A stretch of DNA of 64,000 nt. Source: Streptococcus hyovaginalis DSM 12219. GTDB taxonomy: Bacteria; Bacillota; Bacilli; Lactobacillales; Streptococcaceae. Of the stretch, positions 17,284-24,179 are shown in pieces (within the stretch, counting starts at the first letter, position 1; each line of letters opens with the position of its first letter). Under the pieces are notes generated by a model, which was given only the letters and a program-made list of their open reading frames with translations, did not search any database and had not been told where the DNA came from. Location of the stretch: positions 27,944 through 91,943 of the forward strand of contig NZ_ATVP01000008.1 in NCBI RefSeq assembly GCF_000420785.1, in the 5' to 3' direction. The translations under genes were made by a program, and so were the position numbers.

Positions 17284-17704
17284 ATGTTGAGAGAACTATG
17301 AGAATACCTCTTTTCCTGAGGTCGTTTTAACCGTCCACGCTATACTTTGAAAGTATGACGTGACTTGAAAATACGCAACAGACATTACTATTAGTAAGGG
17401 CTGTTTTTCTATGCTGAGATAGCGAATGATGACGGTTGCTAAACAATTACCAAATCTGACAACGTTGTCAGATTTGGGGTCATCAGCCCTCTACTTAGTC
17501 GCAACTTGTCCAAAATTTGGACGACAGGAGCAGTGCAGAGAGAGCGATTCTGAGAGCGTTTCGCTTTAATTATGGTTAGTTGTCTTTACTGATCCATAGA
17601 TAAACTAGTAAACAGAGTATGAATGCTGGTAAATCACTGTTAATCCTTTCCCTTCCCGTCATTTTGGCGGGGCTTTTGTTTCGGAAGAATGAGGTTGATA
17701 TTAA
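17284..17704. other. Island intergenic region rich in palindromes
   Basis: No convincing gene in ~420 bp. It holds an imperfect inverted repeat CACGcTATACTTT/AAAGTATgaCGTG (~17336-17363), a perfect 28-bp palindrome at 17450-17477, a 7-1-7 palindrome GTCCAAA-A-TTTGGAC at 17508-17522 and a terminator-like CCCGTC/GGCGGG hairpin at ~17656-17676. Confidence 0.6.
17450..17477. repeat. Perfect 28-bp palindrome
   Basis: Two exact 14-nt half-sites (CCAAATCTGACAAC and its complement) with no spacer. It has no T-run. It could be a protein-binding site, a cruciform or a processed RNA hairpin. Confidence 0.8.
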
Positions 17705-18235
17705 CTAATCAATTTTTAATTCCATTTTTCCTGAAAAGGCTGTTTGAGAAGCTAGAGATTCTCCATCTTCAGTCTTTATAAAAAGCATAGGCGGAAGGTT
17801 GTAATCTACGCCATTCATTGCAGACCAAACGTTGAAGGCTTCGTGTTCTTTTGCTTGAATTCCGTCCGCAAACTTTTGTAACTCATTTTTTTCGTAATAT
17901 TTGTAATCATTCGGAACGGTCATATATAAAGCGTTATCTTTATTAGTAAAAGAATATAAGCTAATATCTAGCCCTTTTTCTGTTAAATCATTTTGTAAGT
18001 ATTCAATAAAATCAGGCATTTGTTCGGCTGTGATTCTTGGCAGTTCTTCTTCGGTAGAAGAGGAAGGAGAGCTGCTTTCCTCGCTTGAGCTTGATTTTTT
18101 GGTAGTAGTCTGTTCAGTTTTCTCTTCTTTTATTGAGTCAGATCCATCAAAAATACCATTTAGGAAATTGTAGATGACAAGTGCAATAACAATAGCAAAA
18201 ATAGCTTTAGCAATGGTTAGTTTATCTTTTTTCAT
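17705..18235 (-). CDS. Membrane-anchored extracytoplasmic protein encoded with the repressor
   Basis: 176 aa. A short basic start (MKKDKLTIAK) is followed by one transmembrane/signal helix (~residues 9-26), a Ser/Thr/Lys/Glu-rich linker (~30-65) and a ~110-aa extracytoplasmic domain with no family I recognise. AAAGGAG is well placed for ATG 18235; the longer in-frame start lies inside the repressor gene. It overlaps the repressor by 14 nt, so it is expressed in the integrated state. Inferred, not shown: a lysogenic-conversion or superinfection-exclusion type role. Confidence 0.7.
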   Translation of the reverse strand: MKKDKLTIAKAIFAIVIALVIYNFLNGIFDGSDSIKEEKTEQTTTKKSSSSEESSSPSSSTEEELPRITAEQMPDFIEYLQNDLTEKGLDISLYSFTNKDNALYMTVPNDYKYYEKNELQKFADGIQAKEHEAFNVWSAMNGVDYNLPPMLFIKTEDGESLASQTAFSGKMELKID

Positions 18236-18698
18236 TTTTTCTCCTTTGATTTTCAATTCTATCCATAATTCTTTGTTGCGCTTCGTTTCCAGATGAACGT
18301 ACTTTTTTAATGGATTCATCACTGATATTATCAAATTTGGTTTTCTGCTGATCTCGTAGCAGTAAATGTCCATAGTCTAGCAGTTTATCCTGATTATCAT
18401 TATTAAGTTCATCATACAGACTTTGGATTTCTGATACAGGTTCGTCAGTAACAGTATCTTTGAATAAGTAACGTTCCTCTTGATAACCAAGTAAGTAAGC
18501 GACATCAACTCCAAAATATTCAGCGAGTTTTTGGGCGTTTTTCTTATTTATTTCTCGCTCGCCACTTTCCCAGTATTGAAGAGTGCGTCTAGATACACTG
18601 TAGGGTTCATTTTCGTTAGAAAATTTTTCCTTAATAGCAGTTGCCAGTTCTGATTGGGTCTTATTATCTTTTTCTCTAAGTTCTTTTAATCTATTCAT
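18222..18698 (-). CDS. XRE-family master repressor of the island (CI/Stl-like)
   Basis: 158 aa. N-terminal Cro/CI helix-turn-helix (residues ~1-70: MNRLKELREKDNKTQSELA ... SVSRRTLQYWESGEREI ... LAEYFGVDVAYLLGY), then a linker and a helical, basic C-terminus of unknown fold. No CI/LexA-type Ser-Lys peptidase motif is apparent, so induction by self-cleavage is unlikely; release by a helper-phage protein, as with SaPI Stl, is the plausible alternative. Divergent from the Cro-like gene across three operators. AAGGA ribosome site. Confidence 0.85.
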   Translation of the reverse strand: MNRLKELREKDNKTQSELATAIKEKFSNENEPYSVSRRTLQYWESGEREINKKNAQKLAEYFGVDVAYLLGYQEERYLFKDTVTDEPVSEIQSLYDELNNDNQDKLLDYGHLLLRDQQKTKFDNISDESIKKVRSSGNEAQQRIMDRIENQRRKNEKR

Positions 18699-18716
18699 AG
18701 CATTGTCCTTGAGGTG

Positions 18717-18838
18717 ATTATAACATAGTTAGCGCCTTAATTGTGCGCGTTAAAAAAATAATTTTCATTAAACACTTGACAGCGCATTTAAAGTGCGCTA
18801 AAATACAAAATATATTTGGAGCGCAATAAAAATGCGCT
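18717..18838. promoter_or_regulatory. Genetic switch: two divergent promoters and three 6-7-6 operators
   Basis: Operators share AGCGCA-7 nt-TGCGCT: site 1 at 18731-18749 (AGCGCC/TGCGCG, degenerate), site 2 at 18781-18799 (exact), site 3 at 18820-18838 (exact). Rightward promoter: TTGACA 18776-18781, 17 nt, TAAAAT 18799-18804; site 2 fills its spacer and site 3 lies just downstream. Leftward extended -10 (TGtTATAAT, minus strand 18722-18717) lies next to site 1. Confidence 0.88.
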
Positions 18839-18858
18839 TTAGAAAGTGAGGTAAGTTA

Positions 18859-19047
18859 ATGCTAATTGACAATGCTATGGCTATTAAAGTCCGTAAAAAG
18901 CGAGCAGTTGATAATTTAGGTAAAGTTGCTTTGTCTAAGAAATTAAAAATAACAACTCGTACTCTCGCCAAAATCGAAGCAGGCAACTATGACGCACCGA
19001 AGCGAATTTATCAGTCAGTTATGAATTGGCTGGTTGAGGATCTATAG
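18859..19047 (+). CDS. Small Cro-like HTH protein
   Basis: 62 aa, one helix-turn-helix: VRKKRAVDNLGKVALSKKLKITTRTLAKIEAGNYDAP. First gene of the rightward early operon, reading from the three-operator promoter, with GAGG 7 nt before ATG. Position and size suggest a Cro-type antagonist of the divergent repressor or an early activator. Confidence 0.75.
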   Translation: MLIDNAMAIKVRKKRAVDNLGKVALSKKLKITTRTLAKIEAGNYDAPKRIYQSVMNWLVEDL

Positions 19048-19061
19048 AAAGGAGGTGTCGT

Positions 19062-19469
19062 ATGGCACAAACACCATTTACGCAAGAATTGCTTTACCAG
19101 ATTTATGATGACAATGGTCTTGTCACTATGGATTTATTGAGGGAGCGACTACCAGATTGGTCTGATGATAAAATCAAGCACCGTTTGGGAACGTGGAAAA
19201 CACGAAAAAACATTTCTTACTCACTCGAAAATGGTGAGATTACTAATTTTGTATTTCTCAAGATCAAGGAGGAAGAGGAGGCAGAAATCACCGAAGGGCG
19301 CAAGCTTAAGCTTGAAGAATACTACATTCAAGTTGTCGTGGCTCGTGAGATCATGGCCAAAGAGACAGCTAGTGACACTAATAAGCTAAAAGCTATGCAA
19401 TTACAACAAGAGGCGATGGATGCGATTCCTGATAGATACTTCAAGGAATTTAATGAAATCTATGGTTAA
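19062..19469 (+). CDS. Island protein of unknown function (135 aa)
   Basis: Excellent GAAAGGAGG ribosome site, 14 nt after the Cro-like gene. The first ~65 residues look like a winged-helix or HTH-like domain (LLYQIYDDNGLVTMDLLRERLPDWSDDKIKHRLGTWKTRKNI); the rest is a charged helix (KIKEEEEAEITEGRKLKLEEYYIQVVVAREIMAKE). It could be DNA-binding. A terminator-like hairpin AAAAGACTT/AAGTCTTTT follows at ~19480-19516. Confidence 0.65.
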   Translation: MAQTPFTQELLYQIYDDNGLVTMDLLRERLPDWSDDKIKHRLGTWKTRKNISYSLENGEITNFVFLKIKEEEEAEITEGRKLKLEEYYIQVVVAREIMAKETASDTNKLKAMQLQQEAMDAIPDRYFKEFNEIYG

Positions 19470-19541
19470 TGACAACAAAAAAAGACTTCCGAACGCCAAT
19501 TCATGAAAGTCTTTTAGCAGAAAATAATTACAAACCGAATA

Positions 19542-19580
19542 CAGGCAAGTATGGGGCTTAGTAATTTTTATTTAACACTA
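19542..19580 (+). repeat. Island repeat, copy B
   Basis: CAGGCAAGTATGGG (19542-19555), identical to 16350-16363, with a following ATTTAACAC block as in copy A. It precedes a -10-like TATTAT/TATAAC stretch, so it may be a regulatory site for the next transcript. Confidence 0.6.
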
Positions 19581-19600
19581 TTATAACATATTTTCCAGAC

Positions 19601-19705
19601 AAGAGGGCGAAAATCCTAACACACCGTTCGCCAACTTAGACAGTGAAAACTGTAGCGGTGTAAGAATCCATGTACAGTAAAGTCAGGCGAAAATACCTAG
19701 CAGGA
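19601..19705 (+). ncRNA. Structured leader with possible pseudoknot and duplicated half-sites
   Basis: Stem 1 GGCGAA (19606-19611) with TTCGCC (19627-19632). Stem 2 ACACCG (19621-19626) with CGGTGT (19656-19661). Because 19621-19626 lies in the loop of stem 1, the two form an H-type pseudoknot with abutting helices. Inside stem 2 is ACAGT-GAAA-ACTGT (19640-19653). Second copies of ACAGT (19674-19678) and GGCGAA (19686-19691) lie just before the CAGGAG ribosome site of the 49-aa gene and could compete for the same partners. Confidence 0.5.
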
Positions 19706-19713
19706 GTGACCAA

Positions 19714-19863
19714 ATGGCAATAACAAGAATGATTGAAGAATTAAATGAAATTGCTGATTATGTTTTGTCAGTCATGACAGAAGCAGAAAAAGAAAATTAT
19801 TTAGAAATGACGGATCAGGAACAGCGTTTACTGATCGTCAATCACTTAGCAAAGAGGGGATAG
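19714..19863 (+). CDS. Short island protein (49 aa)
   Basis: ATG 19714 to TAG 19863, CAGGAG 9 nt upstream. Acidic, helical sequence (MAITRMIEELNEIADYVLSV...), no recognised domain. Its stop is 3 nt from the next ATG, so it heads a tightly packed operon of five to six genes. Unknown function. Confidence 0.7.
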   Translation: MAITRMIEELNEIADYVLSVMTEAEKENYLEMTDQEQRLLIVNHLAKRG

Positions 19864-19866
19864 AAG

Positions 19867-20220
19867 ATGACTGTAGAAATTTATGAAGAAAATGGAGTAA
19901 AAAGAATGAGAACAGGAACACCTCATGGGAATGTTATTAGTATGTTTGGCAGCAACCTTAACTTGTCACCTCAAAAAAGGGAAGAGTATCGTTTAAGAGC
20001 TGAAAGCAAAACAGAAGCTGAAGCATTTTTGACAGAACGTTTTGGTCAACATAATGCGTGGGTAATTGTGGCTAATGTTATGGCGAATTTTACAACAAAA
20101 AATAGAAAATCAGCCAAGAGTTTTGAAGAGGCGTGGCATGATTTAGGTTTTCAGGTTGTAACAGATATTATTTATAGAACTTTAAACGACTTACCAGCGG
20201 AAGGAAACATACAACTATGA
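19867..20220 (+). CDS. Island protein of unknown function (117 aa)
   Basis: GAGGGG ribosome site inside the end of the preceding gene. No recognised family; residues ~50-110 look like a compact helical domain (FGQHNAWVIVANVMANFTTKNRKSAKSFEEAWHDLGFQVVTDIIYRTL). Its stop overlaps the next start (ATGA). Confidence 0.65.
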   Translation: MTVEIYEENGVKRMRTGTPHGNVISMFGSNLNLSPQKREEYRLRAESKTEAEAFLTERFGQHNAWVIVANVMANFTTKNRKSAKSFEEAWHDLGFQVVTDIIYRTLNDLPAEGNIQL

Positions 20221-20411
20221 TCCAAGAACTTAATTTAAGCCCTAGAGGCTATGTCATTCTGCTCCTGATTCTAGCTTGGGTGTTTTATCAACTCGTAAAG
20301 ACACCGAGCAAAATAGAGCCTACAAAGGGGGTTACTAATCGTAACAACCATTCTGAGCCTGCTTACCTAACAAGGTATGGGGCAGTAATACAAATGCAAG
20401 GGAGGGATTAG
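20217..20411 (+). CDS. Small single-pass membrane protein (64 aa)
   Basis: One hydrophobic helix (residues ~11-27: GYVILLLILAWVFYQLV) followed by a polar tail. Overlaps the upstream gene by 4 nt and abuts the next gene directly. Unknown role; membrane micro-proteins of phages and islands often interfere with the host or with superinfecting phage. Confidence 0.6.
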   Translation: MIQELNLSPRGYVILLLILAWVFYQLVKTPSKIEPTKGVTNRNNHSEPAYLTRYGAVIQMQGRD

Positions 20412-20690
20412 ATGACAAGTAAAACAGACGAACTGATTTTATCTCTTGAACGTGATACAGCTTCACGTTTGATAGAATTGGCAGAGCGTATGGCAAAGGA
20501 TAAGCGTATCAAACCAAGGCAGACAGGACTTATTTCTCAAAAGGAATTGGAAGAGGAACTCAAGGTTACTTATCAAACCATTAAATTATGGCGAGACAAT
20601 GGTTTGAAGCCTTATATTCCACCCGTAGAGGGGACTAGAAAGGTGTTCTTCAAGATTTCTGATGTGCTAGCATTCCTGGAGGTGAGCTAA
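20412..20690 (+). CDS. MerR/excisionase-type helix-turn-helix protein
   Basis: 92 aa. The C-terminal half reads LISQKELEEELKVTYQTIKLWRDNGLKPYIPPVEGTRKVFFKISDVLAFLEVS, a winged-HTH of the excisionase/MerR class. The strong site GGGAGGG precedes ATG. It lies in the early operon just before replication genes. It is a candidate directionality factor (Xis), otherwise an early regulator. Confidence 0.7.
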   Translation: MTSKTDELILSLERDTASRLIELAERMAKDKRIKPRQTGLISQKELEEELKVTYQTIKLWRDNGLKPYIPPVEGTRKVFFKISDVLAFLEVS

Positions 20691-21217
20691 TGCGATATAT
20701 CGATATTATGATTGCTCCCGAGTGGGTAAAAGATTTCAAGGGGTTAGATGGCGTGGAGACACGGCTGCTCTATAAACAGGGCTATTGTATCATGACCTAT
20801 TTTGAACCGACCGATTGTCATTTTGAAAACCTTGGTAAAAACGGTATTCAAATTTCAGTTAGTGACGAAGATAGGCTAGATCATTATTTAGCCAGCAACT
20901 GGCAATTAGTCCGTGATATGACACCAACTTATCTCGGTGGGCAGGTACTGGATTTTGTCAATGCCTTGCAAATTGCAACCGTGAGAGCAGAAAAAGATAA
21001 CCATGGCTTATCACTTACAGGAATCATAGACATTGCTTTCTGTTATGGGATCAGTACCAAAGATGAGATTATCAGCTTTGTCAGACAATGTTACCGAGCA
21101 GGAGTTCCTCAAGAAAAAGTGTATCTGTATTTAACGACGGCATTAAGGACAACCAAATTAAACGAGTTTTTGCTTAATGAAGTGAGCAGGTATTATAGAG
21201 AGGGGGCAAGTGCTTGA
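20690..21217 (+). CDS. Island protein upstream of the replication gene (175 aa)
   Basis: Start overlaps the previous stop (TAATG) and stop overlaps the TTG start of the next gene, so it is translationally coupled to replication. It has no recognised domain; residues ~95-170 are helical (VLDFVNALQIATVRAEKDNHGLSLTGIIDIAFCYGISTKDEIISFVRQCYRAG). Context suggests a primase-like or accessory replication role, but this is inference. Confidence 0.6.
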   Translation: MRYIDIMIAPEWVKDFKGLDGVETRLLYKQGYCIMTYFEPTDCHFENLGKNGIQISVSDEDRLDHYLASNWQLVRDMTPTYLGGQVLDFVNALQIATVRAEKDNHGLSLTGIIDIAFCYGISTKDEIISFVRQCYRAGVPQEKVYLYLTTALRTTKLNEFLLNEVSRYYREGASA

Positions 21218-22821
21218 CAATAACTGACCAATTAAAAACTTTAGTCAACACTGATTGGAAAGAGGCGGTTTTTGGTAAATCCAAGATGAAAGCCGATTAT
21301 AAGAAACAGATCCACCAGTTGGTTCTATTAGATGATTTTAACAAGGTTCATTATAAAAATCACGAAGCGTTTATCCCTGAAAGTGAAGTGATGTACACGA
21401 CGGAAATCAGTGGCAAGGTTTATAAATTTATTTCTGCTGATCTAAAGATTGTTGAAAATAAGCAAAAGAAAACGTCACGGCTTCAAGTTACCAGTGGGAC
21501 AGGTGTTTCACCTTTTGCTAAGTTGGTGATTGACTATTTGTTAGGACGACTGACTTTCTATAACAGTAAGCTTTATGATGTTAATGATAAGCAAGTGGTG
21601 GTTTTAGATGACTACACCATCCGGAAATTATATAACTTCAAAAATGAAGGGGAGTACGTCCTTGAAATTCTTGAGGGGATTCATAAAACCTTGCATGTGC
21701 AAGCTAAGCGGAAATTAGAACCCCACAAAATTTTAGGTCAAGATTTTGTCATTGATTTAAAGAAACATACACTGACTAGAATTTCAGAGGACAACCATAG
21801 TTCCTATTTCAAATACTATGATGTTTCATTTAACAAAGCTACCGAAAGTGTAGAGATGGCTATTAAATTTCTAAAGTACGTTATCGCTGATAACGATAGC
21901 TACCACAATGCCCAGCTTCAAGCTTATTATATCGCTCAAGTGGCTAGTGGACTATACCCTAAACTTAATTTCTTCATTTCAAAATCAGACATTAGAACAG
22001 GTAAAGGGTTAAGACATATCGCTCTATCTGGACTATTCAATAAGGTAGATGTAGAGTTGGATAACCTAACGGGTGGTGCTTTTGAGGCAAGTAACGCTTG
22101 GGCAATGTTTGCTGGTGGTGAAATGGCTCTTGCGACTGAGCAAGGGGATATTATGGGCGACAAGATGGAACGTGTCCTAAAAATTATTGCCACTGAAAAA
22201 ACGCACCTATCAAGGTTGGTTGGTCAAAATTATGGCTTAATTGACCTAACCAGTGTCCTATGCATTGATACAAACAAGAAAGTTTTGCTATCTGATGAAA
22301 TGAACGGACGTAAGGTGCTGATCCAATATCAAGACAGACCGAAAGGAGAAACCGATTTGGAGAGACAAAAAATATTCGCTCCCTATTGGGAGGCATTTAC
22401 CAACCCCGATAAGTCACCAAACATTGAGGGCTCTATAGGATTTCTAATTGCTTCAATGGAATACTTCAAAAAACAAGGTTGTCAGTTTGAGTTTAGAGAC
22501 GTTGAACTTAAGAATGAAATTGAGCTGAATGACTATCTGCTTTATTTGATCGAAGCCCTTGAATTTAATGAGTTTGTTCTCAAAGATGATACGATGGAAT
22601 TTTTGAGAGGGCAAGCATATGGGAAAAATGACAAAAAAGTCGGAGATGATTTTAAAGCTATTGGTGTTGAAGGCTTTAAAAAGAAAATTAATGGCAAGCC
22701 AAAACAAGCTTATCGGATTGTTAATCATAAAAGGTTCAATAATGCCAAGCAAGGAATTGAAGAAGAACCAGATCGAAATATCTCTCTAGAAGGTATTTTT
22801 AACCAAATTAAGCAAGGGTAA
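21214..22821 (+). CDS. Island replication protein: primase/helicase-type P-loop ATPase
   Basis: 535 aa. TTG start overlapping the previous stop (TTGA), with GAGGGGG upstream. The ATPase core is visible from ~residue 250: FFISKSDIRTGKGLRH is a P-loop of the GKG type (no Ser/Thr after Lys) seen in D5/DUF5906-like phage helicases, followed by an acidic Walker-B-like MALATEQGD (~304-312). The C-terminal ~70 residues resemble a winged-helix DNA-binding end. It sits immediately upstream of the iteron cluster, as Rep does in SaPIs, and is inferred to bind the iterons and unwind the origin. Confidence 0.8.
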   Translation: MTITDQLKTLVNTDWKEAVFGKSKMKADYKKQIHQLVLLDDFNKVHYKNHEAFIPESEVMYTTEISGKVYKFISADLKIVENKQKKTSRLQVTSGTGVSPFAKLVIDYLLGRLTFYNSKLYDVNDKQVVVLDDYTIRKLYNFKNEGEYVLEILEGIHKTLHVQAKRKLEPHKILGQDFVIDLKKHTLTRISEDNHSSYFKYYDVSFNKATESVEMAIKFLKYVIADNDSYHNAQLQAYYIAQVASGLYPKLNFFISKSDIRTGKGLRHIALSGLFNKVDVELDNLTGGAFEASNAWAMFAGGEMALATEQGDIMGDKMERVLKIIATEKTHLSRLVGQNYGLIDLTSVLCIDTNKKVLLSDEMNGRKVLIQYQDRPKGETDLERQKIFAPYWEAFTNPDKSPNIEGSIGFLIASMEYFKKQGCQFEFRDVELKNEIELNDYLLYLIEALEFNEFVLKDDTMEFLRGQAYGKNDKKVGDDFKAIGVEGFKKKINGKPKQAYRIVNHKRFNNAKQGIEEEPDRNISLEGIFNQIKQG

Positions 22822-23119
22822 CTTGAGGTAACTAGATGGTAACTAGGTTTAATTAAATTTGCCAAAATCACTAAACGGTTGATATGAAAAGGTTTATAGA
22901 CGATGAGGTAACTAGGTAACCAGGGTAACGTGGTTTTACTATGGATTGTGTAGTTAAAAAAAACATAAAGTGTTTTTTTCTTCCCTTATATCCCTATAGA
23001 AAAATCTAGTTACCCCAGTTACCGACTGAAAAAGTATCAATAAACGTTGATATAATAAGGTTTTAAGGTAATTAGGTACCTATTTACCACCTCGTTACCT
23101 AGAATTATACCTCGTTACC
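22817..23119. other. Island replication origin: divergent iteron clusters around an AT-rich core
   Basis: Six GGTAAC copies on the left (22817, 22827, 22838, 22907, 22915, 22924; first base given) and four GTTACC copies, the complement, on the right (23009, 23018, 23094, 23114), with degenerate GGTAAT/GGTACC at 23067 and 23075. Between the clusters (22930-23008) the DNA is AT-rich. A GTTGATAT...AAGGTTT block repeats at ~22877 and ~23045. Matches the SaPI-type origin plan next to rep. Confidence 0.85.
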
Positions 23120-23142
23120 TTTTCAAAATTTAAGGAGAAAGC

Positions 23143-23352
23143 ATGAAAATCAAGATATTTTATCAAAGAGGCTCACTGACAGAGTTTGAAGAAGAAATAA
23201 ATAATTTTATGGCTACCGCTAACGTGGTAGATGTGAAGCTCACAGAAGGAACATATGGAGATTATGAAACGATTAATTGTTCTCTAACGGCGGTTATCGT
23301 TTATCGGGAAATCAATGGCGTTTTCAATCCAGTACCAACATATCACAACTAG
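23143..23352 (+). CDS. Small Cse60-like protein (69 aa)
   Basis: Good AAGGAG site. The sequence KIKIFYQRGSLTEFEEEINNFM ... VVDVKLTEGTYGDY ... SLTAVIVYR has the pattern of the Cse60 family (beta strand, helix, beta strand, then YSAMIIY-like strand), known from small spore-coat and phage proteins. Streptococci do not sporulate, so a phage/island role is expected. First gene after the origin. Confidence 0.5.
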   Translation: MKIKIFYQRGSLTEFEEEINNFMATANVVDVKLTEGTYGDYETINCSLTAVIVYREINGVFNPVPTYHN

Positions 23353-23364
23353 GAGAAATATATT

Positions 23365-23682
23365 ATGACAAACACAGACTTAAAACCATTCAAAACATTT
23401 TCAGACAAACCAAAATCATTTTTGTTTACTTATACGTTTAAAGACTTTGACACGGCACAAGTGGCAGGTCATGCGGTAATGGGTTATATGACAGGTACTT
23501 ATGAACAACCTGTTATAGAAGTGACTTATCAAGGTGATGGTTTTAATAGGTTGGTTATTGGGTACGCCGAAGATAAGAAGTTAAACTATATTTTCAAACG
23601 TATCTGCGATAGTTTCAAGGGTTACTATCATCAACCTGAAGATATGACGGATGAAGAACTTGACACTCTGTTTCAAGAATAG
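23365..23682 (+). CDS. Island protein, paralogue A (105 aa)
   Basis: AGGAG site before ATG. The core AQVAGHAVMGYMTGTYEQPV...YQGDGFNRLVIGYAED resembles the next gene product (AQ..LAILGYFIGT...EVDVVEIHGTGYGVFV), so the two appear to be diverged tandem copies. The sequence suggests an alpha/beta domain; no known family recognised. Confidence 0.6.
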   Translation: MTNTDLKPFKTFSDKPKSFLFTYTFKDFDTAQVAGHAVMGYMTGTYEQPVIEVTYQGDGFNRLVIGYAEDKKLNYIFKRICDSFKGYYHQPEDMTDEELDTLFQE

Positions 23683-23692
23683 GAGCTACTGA

Positions 23693-23914
23693 ATGAAGTA
23701 TTACTGGACGTATAGCACACTCTTTCAACCAACGGCACAAGATATTAAGTTGGCTATTCTAGGTTACTTTATAGGCACGCTATGGCCATGCGAAGTGGAC
23801 GTAGTGGAAATACACGGTACTGGTTATGGTGTCTTTGTGACTTATGAGGGTTACTTTGACAAGTCGGATAGGTTGAAGAAGATAGCTCGTGCTGTAGAAA
23901 ACGACGAATTATGA
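23693..23914 (+). CDS. Island protein, paralogue B (73 aa)
   Basis: Starts 10 nt after paralogue A with an AGGAG site. It shares the GY-[MF]-x-GT and G-x-G-[FY] pattern with it but is shorter at both ends. Unknown function. Confidence 0.6.
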   Translation: MKYYWTYSTLFQPTAQDIKLAILGYFIGTLWPCEVDVVEIHGTGYGVFVTYEGYFDKSDRLKKIARAVENDEL

Positions 23915-23934
23915 CGATTGAGGAGGGTTAAAAC

Positions 23935-24096
23935 GTGGTCATGCAACTAAAAGAGGGGTTGATTTATTATTTAAACGGCGGTAAAATAGAACCAAAGGAA
24001 CTTCCAGATTATGGGGAGGTGACTTTAAAAATTCAAGATGGAAAAATTGTTCATATTCGTAAGATTGAAGATGAACGGATTGACCAAGCTGACTAG
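23935..24096 (+). CDS. Micro-protein resembling DUF2292/YezD (53 aa)
   Basis: GTG 23935 is preferred over ATG 23941 from GAGGAGGG spacing (23920-23927). The segment PDYGEVTLKIQDGKIVHIRKIEDERID fits the short DUF2292 pattern (YGxVxxxIQDGxVxxIxxxxKxR). Last gene before the terminator at 24110-24157. Confidence 0.6.
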   Translation: MVMQLKEGLIYYLNGGKIEPKELPDYGEVTLKIQDGKIVHIRKIEDERIDQAD

Positions 24097-24109
24097 ATCA
24101 AGACGACTA

Positions 24110-24157
24110 GAGGCATATTCAATTAGCTTAATTGCTTTTTGGGTATGCCTCTTTTTG
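24110..24157 (+). terminator. Intrinsic terminator dividing early and late halves of the island
   Basis: AGAGGCATA...TATGCCTCT with T-run, and an inner CAATTA/TAATTG stem in the loop. Confidence 0.85.
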
Positions 24158-24179
24158 CATTAATAAGAAAGGAAGTTTT

